From Stenotrophomonas indicatrix (GTDB lineage: Bacteria > Pseudomonadota > Gammaproteobacteria > Xanthomonadales > Xanthomonadaceae): a DNA stretch of 64,000 bases. The stretch spans positions 620,001-684,000 of the forward strand of contig NZ_PEJS01000001.1 of NCBI RefSeq assembly GCF_002750975.1, written 5' to 3'. A program made the position numbers and the translations under genes. The notes beneath the pieces are model-generated. The model did no database searches. It was not told the origin of the DNA and worked only from the letters and a program-made list of their open reading frames with translations. This document shows, in pieces, positions 1 through 9,198 of this stretch (within the stretch, counting starts at the first letter, position 1; each line of letters opens with the position of its first letter).

Positions 1-1829
1 GGGTCGGGGCGCTGTGCGTGGATCCGGCGGGCCCAGTGCAGGGCCGGTTCGTGCGGTTCGCGGCCCAGACCCAGCCGCGCATAGCGCTGCCCCAGCCGGT
101 GCCAGGCGCGCAGCAGCGGGTCACGCTCGCGTTCGCCACGGGCCAGCAGCCACGCCATCCACGCCAGCGCCAGCAACGCGGCCGTCACGAAGCCGGCCAG
201 CAGCTGTCCAGGGCCGAGGTCGTCCAGCCCGAACGGTTGCAGCAACTGCTGCTGGCGGCGCGCGTCGAAGGACAGCACCAGTTCGTTCCAGCCCCTGCGC
301 ATCCAGTCGCCGACCTGGCCCAGCTGCAGCCAGCGGTGCTGCAGGCCGGTATCGGCCCCGGCCTGCAGGCGGTCGTCGAGCGTGTCCAGGATGCGCTCGG
401 GTGCTACTGCCGCTGTCGGATCGATGCGTACCCAGCCGCGTTGCGGCAGCCATACCTCAGCCCAGGCGTGGGCGTCCATCCGCCGCAGCACCCAGTAGTC
501 GCCGATCCGGTTGCGCGTGCCGCCGGCGAACCCGGTGACCACCCGCGCGGGAATGCCGGCATTGCGCATCAGCACCACGAAGGCAGAGCTGAAATGCTGG
601 CAGTAGCCGGCCTTGTAGTCGAACAGGAATGCATCGACCGGATCACGCCCGGCGGCCGGTGTTTCAAGCGTGTACGAGAAGTCCGCGGTGATCCACGCCA
701 GGGCGCGACGGACCACGGCGTCGTCATCGTTTCCCGCTTCCTGCCGCCACTGTCGGGCCAGGTTTGCCGTGCGTGGGTTGAAGCCTTCGGGCAACTGCAG
801 CGCAGCGCGACGCTGGTACGACGACAGCGTGGCATCGAAGCGCTGCGGCGGAGCCGAGTGCAGGCGCCACCGGCTCAGTGCGGACAATGCGCGGTCGCTG
901 CTCAGGCTCAGGGCTGCATCCAGCCGGCTGCCCTCTGGTGCGGCAGTAGGGAGATCCAGCGCGACCAGCTGGCGACGGTCGGTGGGTTCGTAATCGATCT
1001 GATAGTCCCAGCCCTCCGTGCCGTGTTCCACGATGGCTGGCGGCAGACCTTCGGTACGGCGGTCGCGTCGCCAGACATGCCCATCGAACTGGGTCAGTAC
1101 CGGCCCGCGCCAGTAGCGCTGTGCCGGCGCTGGAACCGCGCCGAAGAACTGCGCCCGCAGGGCCGGGGTGTCGTCGGCCATCAGGTCCAGCCACTTGTCC
1201 GGCTCCATCGTGTCCGACAGCCCCGGTGTGCCGACGGCGCGTTCGGGAATGCCCCACAGCGGCGTGGCCAACCGCGGGAACAGCCAGAAGCAGGCCAGCG
1301 CCAGCGGCAGGCCGATCAGCAGTAGGCGACCGACACCACGCAGCTGCGTGGTCAGCGGCGGCGGCGCACTGCGGCCTTCACCCTGCGCCAAGCGCTGCAG
1401 CGCAATCAGGGCGCTGACGCCGGCCAGCACGGCGAGCACGGTGGTCAGCGGCCCCTGGTCGAGCAGGAAGGCAGCAAACGGTGAAAACAGGGCAAAGCCG
1501 AGCAGGCTGCGTGCATCGCGCAGCGTGCGCAGCTCGCTTGACTTGATGGCCAGCATCGCCGCCAGCAGCGCGCAACCGGTATCCCGGCCGGGGCGCACTG
1601 CCCCCATCTGCCAGACGATGGCAGCAAGCATGCCCAGCACCAACAGTACCCGCACCGGCATCGGCAGCACGCCGCGCTGTGACAGTGCTGCGGTGACGAG
1701 CGCCGCCACGGCGATCAACGCGGCCAATGCGGTGGGCAGCTGCAGCAGCAGCGGCAACAAGGCCAGTGCGGCGCTGGCCAGCGTCCACGTGCGGGTGTTG
1801 CGGTCCAGCAGCAGGGTAGGCTCAGTCAT
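1..1829 (-). CDS. TgpA-like transmembrane transglutaminase (DUF3488), 3' end outside window
   Basis: The gene starts at the ATG complement of 1827-1829 and runs off the left edge after about 609 codons. The N-terminal third is a series of hydrophobic segments rich in Leu and Ala (DUF3488-type membrane part). The periplasmic part carries a transglutaminase-like core whose triad is visible: Cys in GYCQHFSSAF (about 585-615), His in DAHAWAEVW (about 450-475) and Asp in RIDPT (about 420-430). A further hydrophobic stretch follows near 190-120. The start overlaps the stop of the DUF58 gene by 8 bases, so MoxR, DUF58 and this gene look like one operon. In related bacteria this trio is thought to process or cross-link envelope proteins; the substrate is unknown. 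High confidence in family, low in physiological role. Confidence 0.88.
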   Translation of the reverse strand, partial: MTEPTLLLDRNTRTWTLASAALALLPLLLQLPTALAALIAVAALVTAALSQRGVLPMPVRVLLVLGMLAAIVWQMGAVRPGRDTGCALLAAMLAIKSSELRTLRDARSLLGFALFSPFAAFLLDQGPLTTVLAVLAGVSALIALQRLAQGEGRSAPPPLTTQLRGVGRLLLIGLPLALACFWLFPRLATPLWGIPERAVGTPGLSDTMEPDKWLDLMADDTPALRAQFFGAVPAPAQRYWRGPVLTQFDGHVWRRDRRTEGLPPAIVEHGTEGWDYQIDYEPTDRRQLVALDLPTAAPEGSRLDAALSLSSDRALSALSRWRLHSAPPQRFDATLSSYQRRAALQLPEGFNPRTANLARQWRQEAGNDDDAVVRRALAWITADFSYTLETPAAGRDPVDAFLFDYKAGYCQHFSSAFVVLMRNAGIPARVVTGFAGGTRNRIGDYWVLRRMDAHAWAEVWLPQRGWVRIDPTAAVAPERILDTLDDRLQAGADTGLQHRWLQLGQVGDWMRRGWNELVLSFDARRQQQLLQPFGLDDLGPGQLLAGFVTAALLALAWMAWLLARGERERDPLLRAWHRLGQRYARLGLGREPHEPALHWARRIHAQRPD

Positions 1830-2772
1830 GGGGAAGCAATGCCAGCGCGCGCAGGCACAGATGGTGGTGGCCGGCGCCCTGGCCGGGGCCAAGCGGTGGC
1901 TGCATCGGCAGCAGCAGCGTGTAGCGACGGCCTTCGCGCTCGGCGCTGTCCACCCAGCGTGCCAGCCGCGCGATGCGGGCCTCCTGGCCCAAGGGGGCCA
2001 GCGCGCGCCAGTCCAGCACGACCTCGATGCCTATCGGTTTTTCATACTCGCGTACCAGCAGCGTGTCGCGGCGCGCCGAGTGTTTCCAGGCAATGCTGCG
2101 GGGTGGATCCCCGGCACGATACGGGCGCAGCTGATGCAGTTCCTCGCCGTTGGCATGGGCGCGGGTGTGCAGAGGATCGCTGCCCTGCTGTGGCAACGGC
2201 GGTGCCTTCGCTTCGGCCAGCGGGTAGACCAGCAGGGGTTCTTCAGGCCACACCCATGACCACGCCCTGACCAGGCCAAGCGGCTGGGTGCTGGACAGGC
2301 GGATGCGTGGCAGTTCCAGCCAGCCACGGCGTTCGCTGGGTACTTCCAGCGCGGCTTCGCCGCGGCCGTGCGCGGGCAGGTCGAGCCACACCTCGCTGTC
2401 GCCCAGTTGCAGGTGCAGGCCATGGCGCGCTCGCGGGTCGCGCAGCGACAGGTCCACGCGCAGGCGCAGCGGTTGCCCGGCCGGCACCGGCTCGGCGGAG
2501 ATCGCATCGATCTGTACGCCCGACAGCTGCAGGTGTGCGGCGATGGTGCTGGCGATCGCGGCTGCGGCCAGCAGCAGCGCCAGCAACAGGGCCGGATTGT
2601 TGTTGTAATTCAGCGCGCCCAGCAGCATCGCGACCAGCAGGCAGGCCACAAACAGGCCGAAGCGGGTGGGCAGCACATAGATGCGCCGGCGGTCCAGCCG
2701 CTGCGGTAACGACTCGGGCGTACGCGGGCGTGCCATCTGCAGCAGTCGCCGGGCATGCGATGCCATCTTCAA
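1822..2772 (-). CDS. DUF58 domain protein
   Basis: The 316-residue product has two adjacent hydrophobic segments (about residues 35-52 and 58-82), then a soluble part with the DUF58 signature around YRAGDPPRSIAWKHSARR (about 222-240), as in DUF58 proteins of MoxR operons. Its start overlaps the moxR stop by 4 bases and its stop overlaps the transglutaminase start by 8, so the three genes are probably translationally coupled. DUF58 proteins are related to von Willebrand A-type folds and usually partner a MoxR ATPase; the molecular role is not established. Confidence 0.85.
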   Translation of the reverse strand: MKMASHARRLLQMARPRTPESLPQRLDRRRIYVLPTRFGLFVACLLVAMLLGALNYNNNPALLLALLLAAAAIASTIAAHLQLSGVQIDAISAEPVPAGQPLRLRVDLSLRDPRARHGLHLQLGDSEVWLDLPAHGRGEAALEVPSERRGWLELPRIRLSSTQPLGLVRAWSWVWPEEPLLVYPLAEAKAPPLPQQGSDPLHTRAHANGEELHQLRPYRAGDPPRSIAWKHSARRDTLLVREYEKPIGIEVVLDWRALAPLGQEARIARLARWVDSAEREGRRYTLLLPMQPPLGPGQGAGHHHLCLRALALLPHD

Positions 2773-3722
2773 TCGACCGCGACGGTCTGCAGGATCGCCC
2801 GTGCCAGCGCCGGCCCTGTGCTGGACTCGGCTTCGCCCACCAGGCGATGGCCCGCCACCGCCACGAACAGGGTCTGCACGTCTTCGGGCACGACGTGGCC
2901 ACGGCCGAGCAGCAGCGCATGTGCCCTGGCGGCACGCAGCAGGGCCAGGCCGGCGCGCGGCGACAATCCCACGCGTACGCCGGCGTGCTGGCGGCTGCGG
3001 GTCAGCAGAGCCTGCACGTAGTCCACCAGCGCATCGCTGACATGCACCTGGCCGACCGCTTCGCGCAGCGTGCGGACCTGGTTGTCGTCCAGCTGCGGCA
3101 GCGCGCGGGCGATCAGGTCGCGACGATCGCTGCCACGCAGCAGTTCACGCTCGGCCTGCGCGCTGGGATAGCCCATCGCCAGCCGCAGCAGGAACCGATC
3201 CAGTTGCGAGTCGGGCAACGGGAAGGTGCCCGACAGATCCACCGGGTTCTGCGTAGCGATCACGAAGAACGGATCGGGCAGGGCATGTGTCTGACCGTCG
3301 AGGGTGACCTGCTGCTCGGCCATCGCTTCCAGCAGGGCGCTCTGCGTGCGCGGCGGCGCCCGGTTGATCTCGTCGGCCAGCAGCACGTGGGTGAACACCG
3401 GCCCGGGATGGAACTGGAACTGGCGGCTGCCGGCGTCATACACCGATACGCCGAGCACGTCGGCAGGCAGCAGGTCGGAGGTGAACTGCACGCGCTGGAA
3501 GCTCAGCCCCAGGCTGCTGGCCAAGGCATGGGCCAAAGTGGTCTTGCCGAGACCAGGCAGGTCTTCGATCAGCAGATGGCCGCCAGAGAGCAGGGCCACG
3601 AAGGCCAACCGCACCTCATGCACCTTGCCCAGCACCAGCGCGTTGACCTGGTCCTGCGCATTGCGCAGGGACTGACGCAGTTGATCGGTTAGCATGCTGG
3701 GCATGGGGGACGAAGCTGTCAT
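2769..3722 (-). CDS. MoxR-family AAA+ ATPase
   Basis: A 317-residue protein with Walker A GLGKTTLA (about residues 57-64), Walker B LLADEIN (about 114-120) and an NPVD sensor-1 region, as in the MoxR/RavA branch of AAA+ ATPases. These act as chaperone-like ATPases that remodel or activate partner proteins, often with DUF58 and VWA proteins. It is first in the minus-strand operon. An internal Met (codon 10) gives a slightly shorter alternative start. The gene upstream, at 3767, is divergent, so the 44-bp gap must hold promoters for both. Confidence 0.9.
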   Translation of the reverse strand: MTASSPMPSMLTDQLRQSLRNAQDQVNALVLGKVHEVRLAFVALLSGGHLLIEDLPGLGKTTLAHALASSLGLSFQRVQFTSDLLPADVLGVSVYDAGSRQFQFHPGPVFTHVLLADEINRAPPRTQSALLEAMAEQQVTLDGQTHALPDPFFVIATQNPVDLSGTFPLPDSQLDRFLLRLAMGYPSAQAERELLRGSDRRDLIARALPQLDDNQVRTLREAVGQVHVSDALVDYVQALLTRSRQHAGVRVGLSPRAGLALLRAARAHALLLGRGHVVPEDVQTLFVAVAGHRLVGEAESSTGPALARAILQTVAVD

Positions 3723-3766
3723 GGTCGTCTCAAGTTCGGTAACCGGTCGATTCTATCCATACATCA

Positions 3767-5608
3767 ATGCAGGGCGAACAGCGCGCACGTACGATTTTTC
3801 TCTGGTTATGGACGCTCGTCACAGCGGCCAAGCTGGTCGTGGCCGCACGCCTGCCGTTGTTCGTCGATGAGGCGTTCTACTGGCAGGAAGGCCAGCATCT
3901 GGCTGCGGCCTATTCGGATCTGCCGGGGCTGACGGCCTGGTTGACCCGGTTGGGTGTGGAGCTTGGCGGCCAGCATGTGCTTGCGCTGCGCCTGCCGTTC
4001 CTGGCCATCGGCGCACTGCTGCCGCTGCTGGTATCGCGCATCGCAGCGCGCTGGTTCGGCAATGTTGCCGGTTGGCAGGCTGGCAGCTTGACGCTGCTGA
4101 TGCCCTTGTCGGCCACGCTGGGCCTGCTGGCTGTGCCCGATGTGCCGATGGCGCTGGCGGCCGTGCTGTGCCTGGACGCCGGCGCACGCCTGCTGCGCAA
4201 CGTCGACGCTTCCTCGGCAGTGAAGCTGGCGCTGGGCCTGCTGATCGGTGCGCTCAGCCACTATCGCTTCATCGGTGTGATCGGCGTCGGCTTCATTGCC
4301 CTGCTGGCGCTGCCGCAGGGCCGGCGCATGCTGGCCGATCCGCGCGTCTGGGTGGCCCTGGCCGTTGGCGTAGTGGCATGGCTGCCGCTGTTGGCCTGGA
4401 ATGCCGACAATCACGATGCCGGACTGAAGTTCCAGGTGGTCGAGCGTCATCCGTGGGCGTTCGAGTGGCGCGGCCTGTGGTTCCTGGTGATCCAGCCGAT
4501 GCTGGTGACGCCCATCCTCTGCATCGCGATGTGGAAAGCTGCACTGGCCGGCACCCGCAGCGGCGGCGGCGCGCGCGTGCAGTGGCGCTATTTCGGCCTG
4601 GTCGGCGGCGTATCGACACTGGGTATCTTCGCGCTGGGCTTCTTCACCGACGTCGAGCGCATCAGCTTCCATTGGCCGCTGCCGGGCTACCTGGCCCTGC
4701 TGGTGGCGGTGCCGGTGATCCTCAACGGCTGGCCCCGCTGGTTGCGGCGTACCGGCTGGTGGCTGGCCGGTCTGGGCATGGTACTGGCCTTCGGCTATTA
4801 CCTGATGGCGTCCTCGTCATCGCTGCGCGAGCAGTTGGCCGGCGACAAGTACTACCCGCGCAACTTTGCCGGCTGGCAGCCGCTGGCTGCTGCGGTCCGC
4901 GAAGAACTGCAGCAGATGCCGGAAGGCAGCCGCGTGCTGGCCGGCAACTTCAAGGTGGGCGCCGAACTGGGCTTCCAGTTGGGCCGTGGTGACATCGACG
5001 TGCTGCCGCATCCGCTCAATGACAAGCACGGCCGTACCGCGCAGTTGGCGCAATGGAACCAGTTGCATGAAGGCGAGCGCGACGTGCCGATGCTGCTGGT
5101 GCTGTCGCCCAGCGATCAGCGTTTCCGCGATCTGCTCGCCCGCTATCACGCCATCTGTGAACAGGTAGGGCCGCTGCCGCCGCCACGCGTGGTCAGCAAC
5201 GATCACGGATTCCAGCGCTTTCTGCTGTTCCGCCTGCCGGTGCAGCGCGCGCAGGGCGCGTGCGTGACACCTGCGCTGGCCTACCTGGACTCGCCGGCCA
5301 ATGCTGAGAAGGTGTCGGGCACGTTGGCGGTGAAGGGCTGGGCGTTCAAGGAAGGCGTCGGTCTGCTGCGTGTCGAAGTGTTGGTGGATGGGCGTTCGAT
5401 CGGTGATGCACGCTATGGCCGCGAGCACGATATCCGCTCATTCTGGTCCGATTCCAATGACCCGCAGCATCCACGGGTCGGCTTTGATGCCGAAGTGGAT
5501 ACCACCACGCTGACGCCTGGCCGACATTGGCTGGGCCTGCGCCTGCACGGTCGCGATGGCAGCGTGGAGCAGTGGCAGGAGCAGCCCTTCGTGGTTGAAA
5601 AGCGCTGA
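3767..5608 (+). CDS. ArnT/PMT-like membrane glycosyltransferase
   Basis: The 613-residue product starts with a hydrophobic segment followed by an Asp-Glu pair in LFVDEAFYW (about residues 31-39), the usual position of the catalytic acidic motif in GT-C glycosyltransferases of the PMT_2/ArnT type. About ten more membrane segments follow to roughly residue 350, then a soluble periplasmic-type C-terminal part of about 260 residues. Such enzymes transfer sugars from lipid-linked donors to lipid A, protein or other acceptors; donor and acceptor cannot be read here. It is divergent from moxR and stands alone. Confidence 0.75.
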   Translation: MQGEQRARTIFLWLWTLVTAAKLVVAARLPLFVDEAFYWQEGQHLAAAYSDLPGLTAWLTRLGVELGGQHVLALRLPFLAIGALLPLLVSRIAARWFGNVAGWQAGSLTLLMPLSATLGLLAVPDVPMALAAVLCLDAGARLLRNVDASSAVKLALGLLIGALSHYRFIGVIGVGFIALLALPQGRRMLADPRVWVALAVGVVAWLPLLAWNADNHDAGLKFQVVERHPWAFEWRGLWFLVIQPMLVTPILCIAMWKAALAGTRSGGGARVQWRYFGLVGGVSTLGIFALGFFTDVERISFHWPLPGYLALLVAVPVILNGWPRWLRRTGWWLAGLGMVLAFGYYLMASSSSLREQLAGDKYYPRNFAGWQPLAAAVREELQQMPEGSRVLAGNFKVGAELGFQLGRGDIDVLPHPLNDKHGRTAQLAQWNQLHEGERDVPMLLVLSPSDQRFRDLLARYHAICEQVGPLPPPRVVSNDHGFQRFLLFRLPVQRAQGACVTPALAYLDSPANAEKVSGTLAVKGWAFKEGVGLLRVEVLVDGRSIGDARYGREHDIRSFWSDSNDPQHPRVGFDAEVDTTTLTPGRHWLGLRLHGRDGSVEQWQEQPFVVEKR

Positions 5609-5683
5609 GGCCTCGTGCCCCCTGTGAGGGGCCTGCACTCGGCTCGACGCATGGCTTGGCCCTGTACTTGCGGGCGGGCAACT

Positions 5684-6256
5684 TTACGGCACCGCGAATC
5701 CGGCCCTGCGCAGCAATCCGCACAGTGCGATCAGCGGCAGCCCGATCAGCGCCGTGGGGTCTCGGTTGTCGATGGCCTCGAACAGGCTGATGCCCAGGCC
5801 TTCGCACTTGAAGCTGCCGGCGCAGTCCAGTGGCTGCTCGATGGCCACGTAGCGGGCGATCTCCGGCGCCTGCAGCGCGCGGAAGCGCACCTGGGTCGTA
5901 TCCATTGCCGAAAGTGATTCTCCGTATCGGATGAGACTGATGGCCGTGTGGAAGCGCACCGTCTGCCCGGACATTGCCGCCAGCTGCGCGCAGGCCGCCT
6001 CGACCGTGCCCGGCTTGCCCAGCGGCTGACCGTTCAGGTCCGCCACCTGGTCCGAGCCGATCACCCAGCTGCCGGGGTGGCGGGCGGCCACCTCGGCCGC
6101 CTTCGCGCTGGCCAGGCGTGCCGCCAGCGCCAGCGGCGCCTCGTCGGCCTCCGCAGTCTCATCCACCTGCGGGCGTGCGCAGTCGAAGGGCAACCCCAGC
6201 CGTTCCAGCAGGTCGCGGCGGTAGCGGGAGGTGGAGGCCAGGACCAAGGCAGGCAT
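5684..6256 (-). CDS. yceF: Maf-family nucleotide pyrophosphatase, YceF type
   Basis: Translated from the ATG at 6256 this is a 190-residue protein beginning MPALVLASTSRYRRDLLERL, the Maf signature with S-x-R-R. It has the VDET, GSDQV and KP motifs and ends LIGLPLIALCGLLRRAGF, closely matching YceF, which hydrolyses 7-methyl-GTP and is distinct from the dTTP/UTP-type Maf proteins. The frame stays open to 6337, but the upstream residues are not Maf-like, so the 6256 start is preferred. It is divergent from yceD, the same neighbourhood as yceF-yceD-rpmF in Escherichia coli. Confidence 0.92.
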   Translation of the reverse strand: MPALVLASTSRYRRDLLERLGLPFDCARPQVDETAEADEAPLALAARLASAKAAEVAARHPGSWVIGSDQVADLNGQPLGKPGTVEAACAQLAAMSGQTVRFHTAISLIRYGESLSAMDTTQVRFRALQAPEIARYVAIEQPLDCAGSFKCEGLGISLFEAIDNRDPTALIGLPLIALCGLLRRAGFAVP

Positions 6257-6369
6257 GCAGGAATTCCGGGGGCGGGGCGCGGCAGTCTGGCCCGCTACCG
6301 CCAGCCACAGCAAGCCTTCATGGCAGTCATTTGACACGCGACCTGCCGATCCTTAATATTCGGCGGCTT

Positions 6370-6879
6370 ATGTCCGCGAACGTACCCGAAACGCTGGATG
6401 CCTGGCGGATGGTCGTAGCGCGAAGGCGCTTCGACGGTCAGGTTCCCCTGGCTGAATTGACTCGCCTGCAGGGGCTTGTCGCAGATACCGAAGGTGAGTG
6501 TAATTACTCGCTCGAATTCGGTCGCGACGAGATCTTGCGGGTATCCTATGTGGAACTGACCATCGATACCGCGTTGCCGCTGACCTGTCAGCGCAGCATG
6601 CAGCGTTTCCTGCTGCCGGTGAAGATGACCCAGAGGCTTGGCCTGATCCGCGAGGAAGACGAGGAATCGTCTTTGCCGGAGGAGTACGAGCCGTTGCTGG
6701 TGCCGGAAGATGGCCAGCTGCGTCCGTTGGACCTGGTCGAGGACGAGTTGGTGCTGGCGGTGCCGGTGGTACCCCTGTCGCCGTACGGTGAGGCAGTCGA
6801 CAAGGACTGGGCGCCGACCGAAGAAGAAATTGAAAAGGCCAATCCGTTCGCGGCGTTGGCTGCATTGAAGAAACAATAG
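6370..6879 (+). CDS. yceD: YceD family protein (DUF177), 23S rRNA accumulation protein
   Basis: A 169-residue protein from ATG 6370. The frame is open further upstream into the yceF region, but family similarity begins at [12 protein letters not shown]. It has the DUF177 features: an acidic central stretch ([14 protein letters not shown]), the [18 protein letters not shown] motif and a C-terminal [11 protein letters not shown]. Position directly upstream of rpmF is conserved widely and in plants and bacteria the family is linked to 23S rRNA accumulation or processing. Confidence 0.92.
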   Translation: MSANVPETLDAWRMVVARRRFDGQVPLAELTRLQGLVADTEGECNYSLEFGRDEILRVSYVELTIDTALPLTCQRSMQRFLLPVKMTQRLGLIREEDEESSLPEEYEPLLVPEDGQLRPLDLVEDELVLAVPVVPLSPYGEAVDKDWAPTEEEIEKANPFAALAALKKQ

Positions 6880-6986
6880 CAGCCGGTTGTCGTCGGCGGC
6901 TGCGGCGAAAGCGAAAAGTGTGCTGGACGCTGGCGTCCTGTGCGACGAAACGACGAAGCAAAACGAACCGAGTTTGGAGCAATCCC

Positions 6987-7181
6987 ATGGCTGTCCAGAA
7001 ATCCCGTGTTACCCCGTCCCGTCGCGGCCAGCGTCGTTCGCATGACGCCCTGAGCGCCAAGCAGCTGTCGACCGACCCGACCACCGGCGAAGTGCATCTG
7101 CGTCACCACATCACTGCTGACGGTTTCTACCGCGGCAAGAAGGTCATCCAGACCAAGTCTTCGGCTGTCCAGGAAGACTGA
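6987..7181 (+). CDS. rpmF: 50S ribosomal protein L32
   Basis: The 64-residue basic protein [20 protein letters not shown]... is bacterial L32 and lacks the zinc-binding cysteines found in some paralogues. TTTGGAGC sits 8 to 15 bases upstream of the ATG at 6987, which makes this start better than the open frame from 6918. It lies between yceD and fabH as in most proteobacteria. Confidence 0.96.
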   Translation: MAVQKSRVTPSRRGQRRSHDALSAKQLSTDPTTGEVHLRHHITADGFYRGKKVIQTKSSAVQED

Positions 7182-7190
7182 TGTGCCGGA

Positions 7191-7220
7191 AGGTCGCTGC
7201 CCGCTGGGCAGCGGCCTTCG
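7191..7220 (+). terminator. Hairpin between rpmF and fabH, possible terminator or attenuator
   Basis: GCTGCCC (7196-7202), loop GCT, GGGCAGC (7206-7212) forms a perfect 7-bp stem, followed by a pyrimidine-rich tail with TTCTTT. It may reduce read-through from rpmF into fabH. The T-run is interrupted, so efficiency is uncertain. Confidence 0.45.
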
Positions 7221-7272
7221 CCTTCTTTCCCGGGCACGCCGGTGAACGGCGGCTCGTGCAACAGGAAACATG

Positions 7273-8250
7273 ATGAGCAAGCGGATCTATTCGAGGATCG
7301 CGGGCACCGGCAGCTATTTGCCGGAAAAAGTCCTGACCAACGCCGACCTGGAAAAAATGGTCGAGACCTCGGACGAGTGGATCCAGACGCGCACCGGTAT
7401 CCGTGAACGGCACATCGCTGCCGAAGGCGAAACCACCAGCGATCTCGGCTACCAGGCCGCGCTGCGTGCGATCGAAGCCGCTGGTATCGACGCTTCGCAG
7501 CTCGACATGATCGTGGTCGGTACGACCACTCCTGATCTGATCTTTCCCTCCACCGCGTGCCTGATCCAGGCCAAGCTCGGTGTGAGCGGCTGTCCCGCTT
7601 TCGACGTCAACGCGGCCTGTTCGGGCTTCGTGTTCGCGCTCAGCGTGGCTGACAAATTCATCCGCTCCGGTGATGCCCGCCATGTGCTGGTGATCGGCAC
7701 GGAAACCCTGACCCGCATTGTCGATTGGGAAGACCGCACCACCTGCGTGCTGTTCGGTGATGGCGCGGGCGCCGTCGTGCTCAAGGCCGACGAAGAAACC
7801 GGCATCCTCAGCACCCACCTGCATTCGGATGGCAGCAAGAAAGAGCTGCTGTGGAATCCGGTCGGCGTCTCGGTCGGTTTCGGTGAAGGCAACAACGGTG
7901 GCGGCACCATCAACATGAAGGGCAACGACGTGTTCAAGTACGCCGTCAAGGCGCTGGACTCGGTCGTGGACGAAACCCTGGATGCCAACGGCCTGACCAA
8001 GTCCGACCTGGACTGGCTGATCCCGCACCAGGCCAACCTGCGCATCATCGAAGCCACTGCCAAGCGGCTGGAGATGTCGATGGACCAGGTCGTGGTCACT
8101 GTCGACAAGCATGGCAACACCTCGTCGGCCTCGGTGCCGCTGGCCCTGGATGCTGCTGTTCGTTCCGGCAGGGTCGAGCGCGGCCAGCTGTTGCTGCTGG
8201 AAGCGTTCGGCGGTGGCTTCACGTGGGGTTCGGCACTGCTGCGCTATTGA
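7273..8250 (+). CDS. fabH: 3-oxoacyl-ACP synthase III (KAS III)
   Basis: FabH condenses acetyl-CoA with malonyl-ACP to start type II fatty acid synthesis in the cytosol. The active-site Cys is in [10 protein letters not shown] (residue 116 from this start), with His in PHQANLRI and Asn in HGNTSSAS completing the Cys-His-Asn triad. Two in-frame ATGs occur at 7270 and 7273; AGGA at 7263-7266 is better spaced for 7273, giving 325 residues. First of the fab cluster fabH-fabD-fabG-acpP-fabF, with a kinase-like gene inserted after it. Confidence 0.96.
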   Translation: MSKRIYSRIAGTGSYLPEKVLTNADLEKMVETSDEWIQTRTGIRERHIAAEGETTSDLGYQAALRAIEAAGIDASQLDMIVVGTTTPDLIFPSTACLIQAKLGVSGCPAFDVNAACSGFVFALSVADKFIRSGDARHVLVIGTETLTRIVDWEDRTTCVLFGDGAGAVVLKADEETGILSTHLHSDGSKKELLWNPVGVSVGFGEGNNGGGTINMKGNDVFKYAVKALDSVVDETLDANGLTKSDLDWLIPHQANLRIIEATAKRLEMSMDQVVVTVDKHGNTSSASVPLALDAAVRSGRVERGQLLLLEAFGGGFTWGSALLRY

Positions 8251-8281
8251 TAGTGCCAGTTACGACAACGTGAAACCGTCG

Positions 8282-8304
8282 TTACGGCCCCTCTGGGGCC
8301 GTAA
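8282..8304 (+). terminator. Strong intercistronic hairpin after fabH
   Basis: TTACGGCCCC (8282-8291), loop TCT and GGGGCCGTAA (8295-8304) form a perfect 10-bp stem 31 bases after the fabH stop and just before the next ribosome-binding site. There is no T-run on this strand, so it is more likely an mRNA-stabilising or attenuating hairpin than a full intrinsic terminator. Confidence 0.5.
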
Positions 8305-8323
8305 TGCGTTAAAGGAGACTGTC

Positions 8324-9106
8324 ATGGTTGAGCCCATCGTCATCGAAGGGCAGCGCGCCTGGCTGAAGCAGTACGGCGAAGGAAGCCGAGCGGTGGCCCT
8401 GGGCCTGCTCAATTTTGTTGCCCGCCGGTTCCATCTCGATGCCCTGCGCCCGCCGCCGCACCGCGGTGGCGACGCCGCGCGCGAAACCGAGGCCCGCCGG
8501 CTGGCGGAACTGCAGGCGCAGGGCGTGAACGTGCCCGCGGTGATCGGCAGCGGCCATGCCGCGCTGGTGATCGGCGACAACGGCAGCTCGTTCAATACCT
8601 GCCTGCGCGAAGCCGACGATGCAGGCCGCGATCGCCTCGTGGCCGCGGCAATGCAGGCCATCGCCGAAGCACACGCACGTGGCGCCTATTTCGGCCAGCC
8701 GTTGCCGCGCAACCTCACCTGGGATGGCCAGAACGTCGGTTTCATCGACTTCGAAGAAGATCCGCTGGAAGTCATGGATCTGGCCGAAGCGCAGGCGCGT
8801 GACTGGCTGATGTTCGGCTACGGCGTGGCCAAGTACTACGCTGACCGCCCCGAAAGCCTGCAGGCGATGATGGCCGAGGCGATGAACGGGGTGCAGGCAC
8901 CGGTACGCGCGCATGTGCACGCCGTCAGCGGCCGTCTGCAGCGCTTGGCGCGGGTGTGCATGAAGCTGGGGCGCTCGGCGCGTGCGCTGGCCCACTCCAT
9001 CTTCATCACCCATGGCGCCACCACGCTGGGCCTGCTGATGGTGGTCGGCCTGTGCATGGACTGGTTTGCCGACGGCGAGCTGGACATCCTGCAGCTGCTC
9101 TGCTGA
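8324..9106 (+). CDS. Predicted kinase-fold protein with C-terminal membrane segment
   Basis: From the ATG at 8324, preceded by AGGAG (8313-8317), the product is 260 residues. It shows protein-kinase-like features reminiscent of RIO/Bud32 or LPS-core kinases: EAHARGAYFGQPLPRNLTWD (about residues 110-129) resembles a catalytic loop, and GFIDFEED (about 133-140) resembles the metal-binding DFG position. A hydrophobic stretch near residues 224-245 suggests membrane attachment at the C terminus. It lies between fabH and fabD, so co-expression with fatty acid synthesis is likely. Substrate unknown; the kinase assignment is an inference from motifs. Confidence 0.6.
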   Translation: MVEPIVIEGQRAWLKQYGEGSRAVALGLLNFVARRFHLDALRPPPHRGGDAARETEARRLAELQAQGVNVPAVIGSGHAALVIGDNGSSFNTCLREADDAGRDRLVAAAMQAIAEAHARGAYFGQPLPRNLTWDGQNVGFIDFEEDPLEVMDLAEAQARDWLMFGYGVAKYYADRPESLQAMMAEAMNGVQAPVRAHVHAVSGRLQRLARVCMKLGRSARALAHSIFITHGATTLGLLMVVGLCMDWFADGELDILQLLC

Positions 9107-9198
9107 TCGCGGTCCGCCGTGCATACGCGCACGTACAGACGACACGGCATGTTCCCCCTTATCATGGCCCGCTTCGATTGCAACAAGCGGATGACCGC

